Assembly: GCF_015074785.1 (NCBI RefSeq)
Contig: NZ_CP042464.1
Span: forward strand, 186,001 to 250,000
Direction: 5' to 3'
Length of the DNA stretch: 64,000 bases
Origin: Segatella copri
GTDB taxonomy: Bacteria > Bacteroidota > Bacteroidia > Bacteroidales > Bacteroidaceae
The first letter of the stretch is position 1. Every line of letters starts with the position of its first letter. The notes beneath the pieces are model-generated. The model was not told the origin of the DNA. It saw only the letters and a list, made by a program, of their open reading frames with translations, and searched no databases. A program made the position numbers and the translations under genes. This document shows, one piece after another, positions 22,212-31,176 of this stretch.

Positions 22212-24785
22212 CTAAAAATCAACTACCGTAATGCCTGATCCGCCAAATTGTACGTGTTCATCTGCATAATGGGTCACATTAGGCACACTACTCAGATATT
22301 GGCGAATGAGCTGTCTTAGGATGCCATTTCCCTTTCCGTGAAGGATTCTGACTCTTGGCATTCCTACCAGGATAGCGTCATCGATGAAGTATTGTACTGC
22401 ATTAAGTGCTTCATCGCCTCGCATTCCGCGAACGTCCAGATCCTGGTGGAAGTTGGATTTATGTGAGTCAATGGTCTTTCTGGTTTCCTTACTGATACCG
22501 TATGAAGCCAGATTTTCCTTGCGCTCTTCTGTCTTGTCTGCATTTTCAACAGGAGTTGTGGCATGCTCCAGACGGTTCAGGCGCATCTTGGTTCTCATTC
22601 CTCCAAATACGGCAGTTGCTGTATCTCCAGTAATGTTTTCTATCTTTCCGACAGTAGTCAGTCCCTTGATGCGCACCGTATCGCCAATCTGAATATCACG
22701 TTTACTATCTGCTTGAGTCTTGTTCTGTGCATTCCTTAGTGCTGCTGCAGCCTTTTCCTGATTCTCTTTCTTTTCAGCCTGGCGCTTGGCATGGCGCTCT
22801 TTGCGTTGTTGAATCTGGGCTATCTTGCGGGCAATTTTGTCATCGGTCTCCTTGGTATCAATTTCCTGAACCTCTTGCTTGAAGGTATCAAGTTCCTGAC
22901 GGATACGGCGGGTTTCTTCTTTTTCAGCCTGGCTTTCTTTGATTTCCCGGATGGCGTTTTCGATTCTCTTGTTACTTTCTTTCAGAAGTTCTGCGGCTTC
23001 TTCTTTTGCCTTTTTGAGAATTGCCTTTCTGCTTCGCTCAATATCCTCTATGTCGTTTTCGTACTTGGAGATTGTTTTCTCCATGTCTTTTTCACGCTGA
23101 TGGATATTCTGGCGTTTGTTTTCCCAATATCGCTTGTCACGAACTATATCCTGAAGATACTTGTCGCTTTGAATGTATTCTGAACCAACGATATCTGATG
23201 CTTCCTTGATGACTTCTTCGGGTAATCCTATCTTTCTTGCAATTTCGATAGCGAAAGAAGAACCTGGTCTGCCGATAGCTAATTGGAAGAGGGCTTTCAT
23301 CTCATGGCGGTCGTAGAGCATGGCACCGTTAACCACTCCTTCATGGCTGTCGGCAAAATGCTTCAGATTCTGATAGTGGGTGGTAATCACACCATAAGCT
23401 TGCTGCTTGCAGAACTTGTCGAGTACAGCTTCGGCGATAGCACCACCTATTCCTGGCTCTGTACCTGTACCAAACTCATCTATCAGAATGATGGTCTCGC
23501 CATTGGCTGCCTTCATCATATTCTTCATGTTCAGAAGATGAGATGAGTAGGTACTCAAGTCGTTCTCCAGACTCTGTTCGTCACCGATATCAATCATGAT
23601 GTTTTGGAAAACACCTGTCTTTGAACGCTCACTTACAGGGATGCTCAAACCGCATTGCAGCATATACTGTAATAATCCGACGGTTTTCAGACAGACAGAT
23701 TTGCCGCCTGCATTTGGACCGGAGATGATAAGAATGCGTTTGTCCTGTGTCAGCATGATGTCCAACGGAACTACTTTCTCGTTTTTCTTCTGTAGAGATA
23801 GCTGCAATAATGGGTGTATTGCACGGGTCCAGTCTATGTGTGGGTGGTCTTCTACCTCGGGTTCTATGGCTTTGAAGATTTCTGCCAGTTTTTGCTTGGC
23901 TTGTATCAGGTCAATGATGGCAAGGAAACGGTAACTGTCCAGAATTTCCTTGGAGTATGGGCGTACCTTGTTGGTGAAGTCGGTGAGGATGCGAATGATT
24001 TCTTTTCTCTCTTCACCCTCCAGTTCACGTACACGGTTGTTCGCCTCTACCACCTCGGTAGGTTCTATAAAGACTGTTTTACCTGTGGCACTCTCATCGT
24101 GTACGATACCTTTGATTTTACGCTTAAGAGTAGGGATGACGGGAATAACCAGTCTGCCATCACGCAGGGTAGGGGTAACATCTTTTTCTACGATGCCTTC
24201 ACTTTGTGCCGAGCGCAATATACTATATAAGGTACGTGAGATGCTGCCCTCTGTCTTTGCCAGTTCTCTGCGAATCTGAAGAAGTTCAGGGGTTGCATTA
24301 TCTCTTATCTTGCCGAATTTGTCAAGTATCTGGTCGATGCGCTGAATCAGTTGTGGAAAAGTAACTACATCCTGTGAAAGGCGATGTAGGGCTGGGTAGG
24401 GATACTTTTTCTCTCTTTTCCATCCGTCTTCCGGCTCGTTATCGTCATCGCTGTGATTCAATATTTTTACCATATCTGCTATGGTAGATAGTGAGCGTCG
24501 CAAGTCAAACAGCTCGTCCTCCTCCAGGTGACTGTTTTCTACACGGATACGGAGGATGCTCTCCCTTACATCATAGAAATATTGTAGGGGAAAGTCCTCT
24601 ACTTCCTCCATCAGTCTGCGGAACTCACGCACCTGCATGAGCCATTCGTTAACTTGTTCTGCATCGCTGCTGAATGCCATCTTGTCTACCTGTTCCTTTC
24701 CGAGTGGAGAGAGGCATCTTTCGCGCAGCATCTTGCGGATTTCATTGAATCCTATCTTATTTTCAAAATTATCTGGATATATCAT
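22212..24785 (-). CDS. mutS2: MutS2 family ATPase/endonuclease
   Basis: The protein has 857 residues, starting at MIYPDNFENKIGFNEIR. A TACCTTTG -7 box (24791-24798) ends five bases before this ATG, so the mRNA is nearly leaderless and the upstream in-frame ATG is excluded. Walker A is SGPNAGGKS; QSLENDLSTYSSHL and ILIDEFGTGTEP carry the MutS ABC features. A long coiled coil with Glu/Lys/Arg repeats follows (about 510-660). The C-terminal Smr nuclease domain has LDVRGMRGDEAL and HGKGNGILR. MutS2 limits recombination and, in some bacteria, acts on collided ribosomes. Confidence 0.95.
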   Translation of the reverse strand: MIYPDNFENKIGFNEIRKMLRERCLSPLGKEQVDKMAFSSDAEQVNEWLMQVREFRRLMEEVEDFPLQYFYDVRESILRIRVENSHLEEDELFDLRRSLSTIADMVKILNHSDDDNEPEDGWKREKKYPYPALHRLSQDVVTFPQLIQRIDQILDKFGKIRDNATPELLQIRRELAKTEGSISRTLYSILRSAQSEGIVEKDVTPTLRDGRLVIPVIPTLKRKIKGIVHDESATGKTVFIEPTEVVEANNRVRELEGEERKEIIRILTDFTNKVRPYSKEILDSYRFLAIIDLIQAKQKLAEIFKAIEPEVEDHPHIDWTRAIHPLLQLSLQKKNEKVVPLDIMLTQDKRILIISGPNAGGKSVCLKTVGLLQYMLQCGLSIPVSERSKTGVFQNIMIDIGDEQSLENDLSTYSSHLLNMKNMMKAANGETIILIDEFGTGTEPGIGGAIAEAVLDKFCKQQAYGVITTHYQNLKHFADSHEGVVNGAMLYDRHEMKALFQLAIGRPGSSFAIEIARKIGLPEEVIKEASDIVGSEYIQSDKYLQDIVRDKRYWENKRQNIHQREKDMEKTISKYENDIEDIERSRKAILKKAKEEAAELLKESNKRIENAIREIKESQAEKEETRRIRQELDTFKQEVQEIDTKETDDKIARKIAQIQQRKERHAKRQAEKKENQEKAAAALRNAQNKTQADSKRDIQIGDTVRIKGLTTVGKIENITGDTATAVFGGMRTKMRLNRLEHATTPVENADKTEERKENLASYGISKETRKTIDSHKSNFHQDLDVRGMRGDEALNAVQYFIDDAILVGMPRVRILHGKGNGILRQLIRQYLSSVPNVTHYADEHVQFGGSGITVVDF

Positions 24786-24891
24786 GGGTGCAAAGGTAGT
24801 GCAAATCGAAGACAATACAAAATAAAAAAGCATTTTTTTATTTTTATTGTTGAGATTCGGCCTGTCTTATTAGAAAGTAGTGTATTTCCCT

Positions 24892-25572
24892 CTACCAAAT
24901 ATTTGAACTGTTAAGCGTATTCTGGGCATTTCCGGGGGCAAGTTTCTGCTTAATTACGGCAAGATATTCCGTCCATTTTGCATCAGTTCTTCTGTTCCAG
25001 ATGTCGCCTAAAAAAGCAGCTCCGCCAAAGTTCCATGCTCTCAATTGTGGAATATATTCAGGGGTGACACCTCCTAATGCAACTACTCGCTCATTGATGA
25101 TTCCATTGATGCCTGCTTCCTCTAAGTCTTTGTTAGAGAAGGAATGCTTGTAGCCTTTCTTTGAAATGCTGTCAAAGATTGGACTGAGGAAAACATAATG
25201 GCAGGCAGGTTTGAAAATCGCGCTCTTTTCGTCTTTGTTCTTGGGTGATATAGTCTGGAGAGCTTGTTCTACTTCCTTAAAACTATGGCAGGATTGTGAG
25301 ATGCTTCCTTGAAAGCCTTCTGGAATCTCGTGGTTTCTTCTGTTAAGGTGAATACCATGAAGATGAAATTCCTGGCAAAGTTCGAAGTGATCGTGTACTA
25401 CGATCTTTTTATGCCATTTCTTGTCGATTTCCTGTATCAGTCGCTTACATTCCTCTATATTTGATTCTGGTTTGCGCAGATGTAGCAGGTCTATACCTGC
25501 TTTAAAGAGTTGGTTGATATAGGTTGATTCATTCTCTATAAAATCGGGCAGAGTGATTACTATCCATTTCAT
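24892..25572 (-). CDS. thiE: Thiamine phosphate synthase (ThiE/TenI family)
   Basis: The protein has 226 residues with a TIM-barrel pattern: GIDLLHLRKPES, KIVVHDHFELCQEFHLHGIHL, YVFLSPIFDSISKKGY and VVALGGVTPEYIPQLRAWNFGGAAFLGDIW. ThiE joins HMP-PP and thiazole phosphate. The sequence has HLRKP where classical ThiE has QYR or QLRDK, so a TenI-like role is possible. It lies next to thiD, 41 bases downstream on the same strand, which supports a thiamine role. No TPP riboswitch is visible upstream of the pair. Confidence 0.8.
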   Translation of the reverse strand: MKWIVITLPDFIENESTYINQLFKAGIDLLHLRKPESNIEECKRLIQEIDKKWHKKIVVHDHFELCQEFHLHGIHLNRRNHEIPEGFQGSISQSCHSFKEVEQALQTISPKNKDEKSAIFKPACHYVFLSPIFDSISKKGYKHSFSNKDLEEAGINGIINERVVALGGVTPEYIPQLRAWNFGGAAFLGDIWNRRTDAKWTEYLAVIKQKLAPGNAQNTLNSSNIW

Positions 25573-25613
25573 ATTCGTTGTGATTTTATTTCTTTATATA
25601 AAGGTGTTGGCTG

Positions 25614-26435
25614 TTATTTGATAAACAGTGCGTTGGGTTCATAGAAATGATTCACCGGACCGTGACCTTTTCCTATCTGCACATCTTTTCCTGCCAGAAT
25701 TGCGCCTGAAAGATAGGTCTTTGCCATGGTGATAGCTGTATTCATATCCATTTCTCTTGCCAGATAAGAAGTGATGGCTGAGGATAGGGTACAACCTGTA
25801 CCATGGGTATTGCGGGTGTTTACGCTAATGCCTCGATAACTGGTAATAGGCTTTCCGTCTTCGAAGAGGTAATCAATCTTTTCTGCTCCCTGGAAATGGC
25901 CGCCTTTGATGAGTACATATTTACAGCCTAACTTACTGATGGCTAAAGCTGCGTTCTGGATGTCTTCCTTATTCTGTATCTTCATTCCTGCCAGTATCTC
26001 TGCTTCCGGGATGTTAGGTGTTAGCAGGGTAGCTAGTGGTAATAACTCCTGTATGAAAATGCTGAGAGCGTCCTCCTGCATGAGTCTGCAACCACTGGTG
26101 GAAACCATCACGGGGTCAATGATGAGATGCTGGTATTCCCCTTGGTATCTTTTCAGGGCTTCAGCAATAGCCTGGATCGTGGAACGGTTGTTAACCATAC
26201 CTACTTTGATGGCATCTGGGTGGATGTCGTTCATCACAGCTTCTATCTGGCCCTTTACTATTTCGGGGTTGATGTCTTGGATGGCATAAACTCCCAGGGT
26301 GTTCTGTACGGTAATGGCTGTAATGGCCGATGCGGCATATACGCCTAGTGCTGACATTGTCTTGATGTCAGCTTGTACGCCGGCTCCTCCGCAACTGTCA
26401 GAGCCGGCTATTGTCATTGCTGTATAATATTTCAT
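25614..26435 (-). CDS. thiD: Hydroxymethylpyrimidine/phosphomethylpyrimidine kinase
   Basis: The protein has 273 residues. It phosphorylates HMP twice to give HMP-PP for thiamine synthesis. Family motifs: AGSDSCGGAGVQADIKTMSA near the start (substrate site), DPVMVSTSGCRLMQEDA in the middle, and NTHGTGCTLSSAI (anion hole with the catalytic Cys region) at about 210-222. Length is normal. It ends 41 bases before thiE and begins 8 bases after the radical SAM gene. Confidence 0.95.
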   Translation of the reverse strand: MKYYTAMTIAGSDSCGGAGVQADIKTMSALGVYAASAITAITVQNTLGVYAIQDINPEIVKGQIEAVMNDIHPDAIKVGMVNNRSTIQAIAEALKRYQGEYQHLIIDPVMVSTSGCRLMQEDALSIFIQELLPLATLLTPNIPEAEILAGMKIQNKEDIQNAALAISKLGCKYVLIKGGHFQGAEKIDYLFEDGKPITSYRGISVNTRNTHGTGCTLSSAITSYLAREMDMNTAITMAKTYLSGAILAGKDVQIGKGHGPVNHFYEPNALFIK

Positions 26436-26443
26436 AATTCCTA

Positions 26444-27346
26444 TTAACTTCTTGCTTTTCCTCTAAAACTGTTTCTTACCAGGGCTGATTCACAGGTCTC
26501 ACAGAGATGTTCTGTGGCTTGATGGTGCTTGAAACCTTCTATCATGGCTTGGGCACGGGGTGAAGCCAGAATTTCTTCCAACGATTGTTCAAGCAGGTTC
26601 CCAAGTGCAACATCTCCGTTGTGGTCCAAACAGCAGGGTACCAATGTTCCGTCTGCCAATACGCCTATCTGTTTGAGTAGGGCTTTACAGAAAACTTCTC
26701 TTTTTTCTTCTCTGATACCTGATTTCTGATTTCCTTTTATCATTTCCTTTTCTTCGATATGGTTATCAAAGTTGGGCCATTCGAATTTCCTGTCAAACTC
26801 CAGATAGAGATTATTGGCAAGTCTGTAACCGTCAGGTCGTTCTTTCCAGGGTTTGGGAACAAATTTTTCGATGTGCTCCATTACTTCTTCATTTTCCCGG
26901 TCTTTTCCTCCTTGGTTCCAAAGTCTGAGAACTATGCAGGTTCCTTTCTCTGCTGCTTGGGTTGAAAAAGTCATCACCTCGTTCATGTAACTGGCAAGCT
27001 CTCCCTTGGCATTACTCTCGTGTGAGTGGAGCGAGAGCTGTATTTTGTGGGGAAGTGTGTCAAGGAGATCCATAGCTTTGGGTAGCAGAGTGCCGTTGGA
27101 TGTAAGTACGGTTTTGAAACCTTTCTCTCTTGCCATATTGATAAACTCGGGTAGAAGAGGGTGTAGTAGGGGTTCGCCCATAATGTGGAAATATAGGAAA
27201 CAGACCTTCCCGCGTATCTTGTCGGTGAGCAGGTCGAATTCCTCAGCACTCAACTGTCTTTTCTTCCTTGTATGTTTTGGACAGAAGTGGCAGTTGAGAT
27301 TACATGTATTAGTGATTTCTATGTAACAGCGATCTATCATTGTCAT
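26444..27346 (-). CDS. Radical SAM/SPASM domain protein
   Basis: The protein has 300 residues, starting at MTMIDRCYIEITNTCNLNC. The ATG two codons on, at 27340, is an alternative. The long upstream frame overlaps tRNA-Ser and is not coding. CNLNCHFC (CxxxCxxC) binds the radical SAM iron-sulfur cluster. A C-terminal SPASM-type region has CKALLKQIGVLADGTLVPCC, then CETCESALVRNSF. GEPLLHP and SLHSHES are typical core motifs. The substrate is unknown. No precursor peptide is seen nearby. Its promoter is TTTG 27405-27408 and TAACTTTG 27377-27384 on the minus strand. Confidence 0.85.
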   Translation of the reverse strand: MTMIDRCYIEITNTCNLNCHFCPKHTRKKRQLSAEEFDLLTDKIRGKVCFLYFHIMGEPLLHPLLPEFINMAREKGFKTVLTSNGTLLPKAMDLLDTLPHKIQLSLHSHESNAKGELASYMNEVMTFSTQAAEKGTCIVLRLWNQGGKDRENEEVMEHIEKFVPKPWKERPDGYRLANNLYLEFDRKFEWPNFDNHIEEKEMIKGNQKSGIREEKREVFCKALLKQIGVLADGTLVPCCLDHNGDVALGNLLEQSLEEILASPRAQAMIEGFKHHQATEHLCETCESALVRNSFRGKARS

Positions 27347-27376
27347 GTTTTTTCTTGCATATAGCTTACTTTTTAG

Positions 27377-27408
27377 CAAAGTTACATGTTTTCTTTGATA
27401 TGACCAAA
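27377..27408 (-). promoter_or_regulatory. Promoter of the radical SAM/thiD/thiE unit
   Basis: TAACTTTG (27377-27384) and TTTG (27405-27408) on the minus strand, spaced 20 bases. The three genes downstream are separated by 8 and 41 bases, so one transcript is likely. Confidence 0.6.
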
Positions 27409-27495
27409 TAATATAGCATAATTTTGCATTTGAAGTCTTCTTGTCATGGATAGTGAATGAATATGAAGAAAATATACAAATACGGAAATAAAAAA

Positions 27496-27523
27496 AGCCT
27501 TCTGAAATTTCTTTCAGAAGGCT
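27496..27523 (-). terminator. Terminator after tRNA-Ser
   Basis: A perfect stem, AGCCTTCTGAAA with its complement, is followed on the minus strand by TTTTTTTAT. Confidence 0.8.
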
Positions 27524-27527
27524 CTTG

Positions 27528-27612
27528 CGGAGAGAGAGGGATTCGAACCCCCGGTACCTCTCGGTACGACGGTTTTCAAGACCGTTGTAATCGACCACTC
27601 TACCATCTCTCC
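27528..27612 (-). tRNA. tRNA-Ser (anticodon TGA)
   Basis: The 85-base gene has a GGAGAGA/TCTCTCC acceptor stem, a CTTGAAAA anticodon loop (TGA), a long variable arm (GTACCGAGAGGTAC) and a GGGGGTTCGAATCCC T arm. The long variable arm identifies the class II tRNA-Ser. Confidence 0.95.
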
Positions 27613-27794
27613 ATTGTTTTAGTCTGGATGACTATAGCTTGGTTTTCTTAAGCGGTTGCAAAGGTACTACTAATTTCTGGTTCCACCAAATTTTTTGCCA
27701 ACTTTTTTTTGTTTTTCTTCAAAAAAATGCGTTTTGGGGGCTAATAAGTGGCAAAATCGGCAAAAAATAGAGAGGTAAGGCTGAAAAAGACAAT

Positions 27795-27860
27795 AAAAAA
27801 GGGCTACCGCCGTAGCCCCAATCTTGATAACCTTAAATCTAATACTATGAAAAACACACT
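27795..27860 (-). ncRNA. Candidate short RNA with its own promoter and terminator
   Basis: On the minus strand a TATTTTTG -7 box (27862-27869) and TTTG (27893-27896, spacing 23) are followed by about 60 bases. These end in a perfect GGGCTAC-GGCG-GTAGCCC hairpin (27801-27818) and a T-run (27795-27800). The body reads TTCATAGTATTAGATTTAAG, then GTTATCAAGATTGGGGC. Similar strings seem familiar from other Bacteroidales intergenic regions, from memory only. On the opposite strand an 18-residue frame (27847-27903) starts ATGAAAAACACACTGC; I favour the RNA reading. The rest of the gap (27613-27945) holds nothing else I can name. Confidence 0.45.
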
Positions 27861-27945
27861 GCAAAAATACAAAATATATCTATTCGTTATGTCAAAAGAA
27901 TAGAAAATCTGTATTTTGAAAGGGTGCTTTAATATTTTTTAAACC

Positions 27946-28821
27946 TTATAGGTAACCTTTCTGCTTAAACTCTTCCATCAGTGGCAAGGCTAAAATCTTG
28001 GCATCAGGATGTGGTGCACCGGTAGTACCTAATGCGCGAAGGTCGAAGAAATGTTTCCAGTCACTCACGAAAGCGGTATGAACCAGTTCTGTGTTGCAGT
28101 CCAATGGTAGGATGGCTCGTGCTTCCTGTGGTTTGCAACCTGCCTCTATCAGTTTCATGTAGGCATATTCGGCAGCCTGATTGGCGAATATCCAAGTAGT
28201 GAGTTTACTCCATTCAGCTGTTCTTCCTTCTGCAATGTCAGCACACATATCTTCTATTCGGTAGTCGCTGGGATCTTGTGAACCATCGAAGCCTTCTGCT
28301 TCTACCCATGTAGGCAGGTTGATGGTAATCTCGTTATCAAACTTATTCTTCGAATAGTTGCAGTATCGGGTACTCTGCTCTGCCATAGAGTTGGCACGAT
28401 GACGGTTATATTCTCGGGTTATGGAAATCTGAGTAGTAAAATGAACGGTAATACGGAGTTCGTGCTTACCTTCTTCATAGTTGCTGAGGTATTTCAAATC
28501 ATCCATCGCCTTGTTTTCTGCCAATACTCGGAGATTGGTTGTAATATAGTCTTTGCCGTCTAAAGTTTTCAGACGTGAGAACTTGTTGTGGGTATAAAGC
28601 GGCAACTCTCCATGTTTGCATACCAGATACACGGTTCCATGTTCCAGCATGGCAAAGTGTTCACTCTGCACCATCCGATCCACGAAAGGTTTGGCAGAAT
28701 TCACAGTGGTATTATTCTCACTTTTATAGCATACTCTTCCTGCTCGTTCTATCTGCTGGTAGATACCGAGCTCACCTGGTTTCTGTAACCAGATTTCATA
28801 CGATGGTCTTTGTATTTTCAT
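27946..28821 (-). CDS. thyX: FAD-dependent thymidylate synthase
   Basis: The protein has 291 residues, starting at MKIQRPSYEIWLQKPG. A -7 box at 28847-28854 (TACCTTTG, with TTTG at 28874-28877, spacing 19) excludes the earlier ATG. ThyX makes dTMP from dUMP using FADH2 and methylene-THF. The signature NRHRANSMAEQSTRY fits the ThyX RHRxxSxxxxSxRY motif. Other features are SEHFAMLEHGTVYL near the N terminus and the C-terminal EARAILPLDCNTELVHTAFV. The protein is somewhat longer than many ThyX enzymes, as in other Bacteroidota. Confidence 0.95.
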   Translation of the reverse strand: MKIQRPSYEIWLQKPGELGIYQQIERAGRVCYKSENNTTVNSAKPFVDRMVQSEHFAMLEHGTVYLVCKHGELPLYTHNKFSRLKTLDGKDYITTNLRVLAENKAMDDLKYLSNYEEGKHELRITVHFTTQISITREYNRHRANSMAEQSTRYCNYSKNKFDNEITINLPTWVEAEGFDGSQDPSDYRIEDMCADIAEGRTAEWSKLTTWIFANQAAEYAYMKLIEAGCKPQEARAILPLDCNTELVHTAFVSDWKHFFDLRALGTTGAPHPDAKILALPLMEEFKQKGYL

Positions 28822-28932
28822 TTCTTTTTGTTTTTTGTTCTGTCTGCAAAGGTACATTATTTTGTGCATACGGCAAAATAATTCATGCCTTTTTTCGTCT
28901 TATATATAATTAAGGTGTAATAATTAGTAAAT

Positions 28933-29613
28933 ATGGAGATAAAACCAATAGCATATTTTCGTTCTCCCTTCAGTAGCAAGTTTGGTATCCCCAAACAGGC
29001 TGGATTGGTAGCAGAACTGGAAGGACAGATTGTTTTTGAACCCGAATTTCGTAACCCTGATGCGCTGCGTGGCATGGAGGGCTTTGATTATCTTTGGCTG
29101 ATTTGGGAATTTTCTGCCAATAGGCACAAAGCGCACAGTCCGGTTGTTCGTCCTCCTGTGTTGGGAGGCAATGAGAAAGTGGGTGTCTTTGCCACTCGAA
29201 GTCCTTTCCGCCCCAATAATATAGGTCTTTCATCGGTAAAAATTTCTCATATCGAATGGGAGACTCCTCATGGTCCTGTCATTCATGTTAAGGGAGCTGA
29301 TCTTATGGACAAAACACCGATATTTGACATCAAGCCTTATGTTGTTTATGCCGATTCTCATCCTGGGGCAAGGAGCGGTTTTGTTGATGACCGCAAATGG
29401 CAGAAACTTGATGTAGAGATTTCTGAAGATGTAGACAGACATCTGCGTCTGCAGGGATTGAATGCAGAAAAGATTGAAATATTGAAAGAAGTACTTGCCC
29501 AAGATCCCCGTCCGCATTACCAGAAAGACCCTCATAAGGTCTATGGAATGCCTTATGAGGGTCTTGATATTCATTTCACGGTTTGCGATCATACGCTTAC
29601 TGTTGTCAAGTAG
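28933..29613 (+). CDS. trmO: tRNA (t6A37)-methyltransferase TrmO / TsaA-like
   Basis: The protein has 226 residues. TrmO methylates N6-threonylcarbamoyladenosine at position 37 of some tRNAs with SAM. Motifs: FRSPFSSKFGIPKQAG at the start, then FRNPDALRGMEGFDYLWLIW, VGVFATRSPFRPNNIGLS and VKGADLMDKTPIFDIKPYV. A C-terminal extension (about 165-226) carries KDPHKVYGMPYEGLDIHF, usual for the family. Near the 3-prime end the coding sequence holds a 15-bp inverted repeat (29525-29565). The gene is convergent with the GH28 gene. Confidence 0.92.
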   Translation: MEIKPIAYFRSPFSSKFGIPKQAGLVAELEGQIVFEPEFRNPDALRGMEGFDYLWLIWEFSANRHKAHSPVVRPPVLGGNEKVGVFATRSPFRPNNIGLSSVKISHIEWETPHGPVIHVKGADLMDKTPIFDIKPYVVYADSHPGARSGFVDDRKWQKLDVEISEDVDRHLRLQGLNAEKIEILKEVLAQDPRPHYQKDPHKVYGMPYEGLDIHFTVCDHTLTVVK

Positions 29614-29638
29614 AGTTCTTGAATGTTGAGTAGAAAAT

Positions 29639-31042
29639 TTACTTTGCGAAACTTTCAAAACGTACGTTTTCCAACAGAATTTTGCAGGCAGCATCGATAT
29701 TCTTGGCTTCCTTGGTGTAGAAGATATTGGAGTTCTTGATGGTGATATCGTGTACCATACCTTCTGCACCATGTGCTTCAATACCTGTTTCGCAACCTCG
29801 TACGTAGATGTTGCTCATGTGGATGTCCTGAAAGTTTGGCAGAAATTCCTGTTTTACGGGAGTTGTCTGCTTCTGGGCACCTACATGGTTGTCAAAATAA
29901 GTGGTCTCAAAGGTGATGGCTGCATCCTTGATATCGGTCATGTAGATATGGTCGATATAGATGTTCTCTGATGTTCCACCTCTCTTCACTGCACTTTTAA
30001 AGCGTAAACCGGTATCTGTTCCCTGGAAAGTATTGTTGCGAACAACAATATTCTTCATGCCGCCAGAGAACTCGCTGCCGATAACAAAACCTCCATGGGC
30101 ATGGTATACGGTGTTGTCCTGGATATTAATGTTTTCACAAGGACCTGCTGCCACACCTGCTGCGCCTGCGCCACCCTTCATGCAGATACCATCATCACCG
30201 GCATCAATCACATTGTTTACGATGAGTACATCCTTACAGCTTGAGATGTCAATCGCATCACCGTTCTGGGCATTCCAAGGACATTTTACGGTGATTCCGT
30301 CGATAATCACATTCTTGCATCGGGTAGGGATGATGTGAAACTTAGGGCTGTTCAGAAGTGTAACACCCTGTACGAGTACATTCTCGCAACTGGTGAATCT
30401 TATCATGTGTGTTCGGGTTTTCTCCTGTGTATCCATATTCTCTGCCACGTTAGGTTGATGTTTCAGATTGAATGGATACCAGATGTCACCCTTCTCATTC
30501 AGTGTTCCGCCCATAGCCTGGAATTCTTTCCATTCTACGTCACTAACCTTGCTCCGCTTTACCGGTCTCCACCATTCTCCGTTTCCGTCAATGGTGCCCT
30601 CGCCTGTGATAGAGATGTTCTTTCTCTTGCTGGCATTGATGGCAGGAGTTGCACGGTTTTCTTTCTTTCCCGTAGTCTCGTCTATCTTGAAGTGATCATT
30701 CTTGTCTTCTGAAAGAACGATGATGGCATTCTTTTCCAGATGCAGGTCAATATTGTCCTTCAGTGAGATGAGACCGGTGAGGTAGATACCTGCAGGCACA
30801 TTAAGATGACCGCCGCCCATCTTGTTCAGTTTGCTGATGGCTTTGGCAAATGCCTGGGTATTCATGGTGAGTCCGTCACCATTACCGCCACATTCTAAGA
30901 TACTGACATGATTGTCTGGGATGCTAGGCAATGTTGGTTGCTGCATCTGAACTGGTAAGTTCTGATAATACTTACTGTAATCTTTTGCATTGGCTGTAAC
31001 AAATGAGAAACAGACCAATAAAGCTATTAAAATCTTCTTCAT
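29639..31042 (-). CDS. Secreted GH28 family glycoside hydrolase (polygalacturonase-like)
   Basis: The protein has 467 residues with a signal peptide (ILIALLVCFSFVTANA, about 1-19). It then forms the right-handed beta helix of GH28. Catalytic-region motifs are AQNGDAIDISSC (N-x-D), DAGDDGICMKGG (the Asp pair), HAHGGFVIGSEFSGG and GTDTGLRFKSAVKRGG (the RxK position). GH28 enzymes cut alpha-1,4-galacturonan or rhamnogalacturonan. The substrate of this one is not clear. It is periplasmic or surface-exposed. It stands alone, not beside the SusCD locus at the right end. Confidence 0.9.
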   Translation of the reverse strand: MKKILIALLVCFSFVTANAKDYSKYYQNLPVQMQQPTLPSIPDNHVSILECGGNGDGLTMNTQAFAKAISKLNKMGGGHLNVPAGIYLTGLISLKDNIDLHLEKNAIIVLSEDKNDHFKIDETTGKKENRATPAINASKRKNISITGEGTIDGNGEWWRPVKRSKVSDVEWKEFQAMGGTLNEKGDIWYPFNLKHQPNVAENMDTQEKTRTHMIRFTSCENVLVQGVTLLNSPKFHIIPTRCKNVIIDGITVKCPWNAQNGDAIDISSCKDVLIVNNVIDAGDDGICMKGGAGAAGVAAGPCENINIQDNTVYHAHGGFVIGSEFSGGMKNIVVRNNTFQGTDTGLRFKSAVKRGGTSENIYIDHIYMTDIKDAAITFETTYFDNHVGAQKQTTPVKQEFLPNFQDIHMSNIYVRGCETGIEAHGAEGMVHDITIKNSNIFYTKEAKNIDAACKILLENVRFESFAK

Positions 31043-31127
31043 AAGCTTTTTAAGTTTAGTTTGTTTAATAAATTCTATACTTTGTCTTGTTTGTAATATC
31101 TGTTACCTTAAGGTGTGGATATAAAAA

Positions 31128-31162
31128 AAAGACGGCCCTAACCACAGTTAGTAACCGCCTTT
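31128..31162 (-). terminator. Terminator after tRNA-Phe
   Basis: An imperfect stem (AAAGGCGGTTACTAAC pairing with GTTAGGGCCGTCTTT) has a T-run on the minus strand. Confidence 0.7.
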
Positions 31163-31176
31163 TATGAAAGGAGGAG

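Noticed and set aside
24892..27408. TPP riboswitch ahead of the thiamine genes
   Set aside because: No CTGAGA or ACCTGATCTGG-like elements are seen in the short leader or in the gaps between these genes.
27349..27598. N-terminal extension of the radical SAM protein
   Set aside because: It would overlap tRNA-Ser and the promoter, and it has no family similarity.
27847..27903. 18-residue plus-strand peptide (starts ATGAAAAACACACTGC)
   Set aside because: No plus-strand promoter is evident, while the minus strand has promoter and terminator. Kept only as a note under the candidate RNA.
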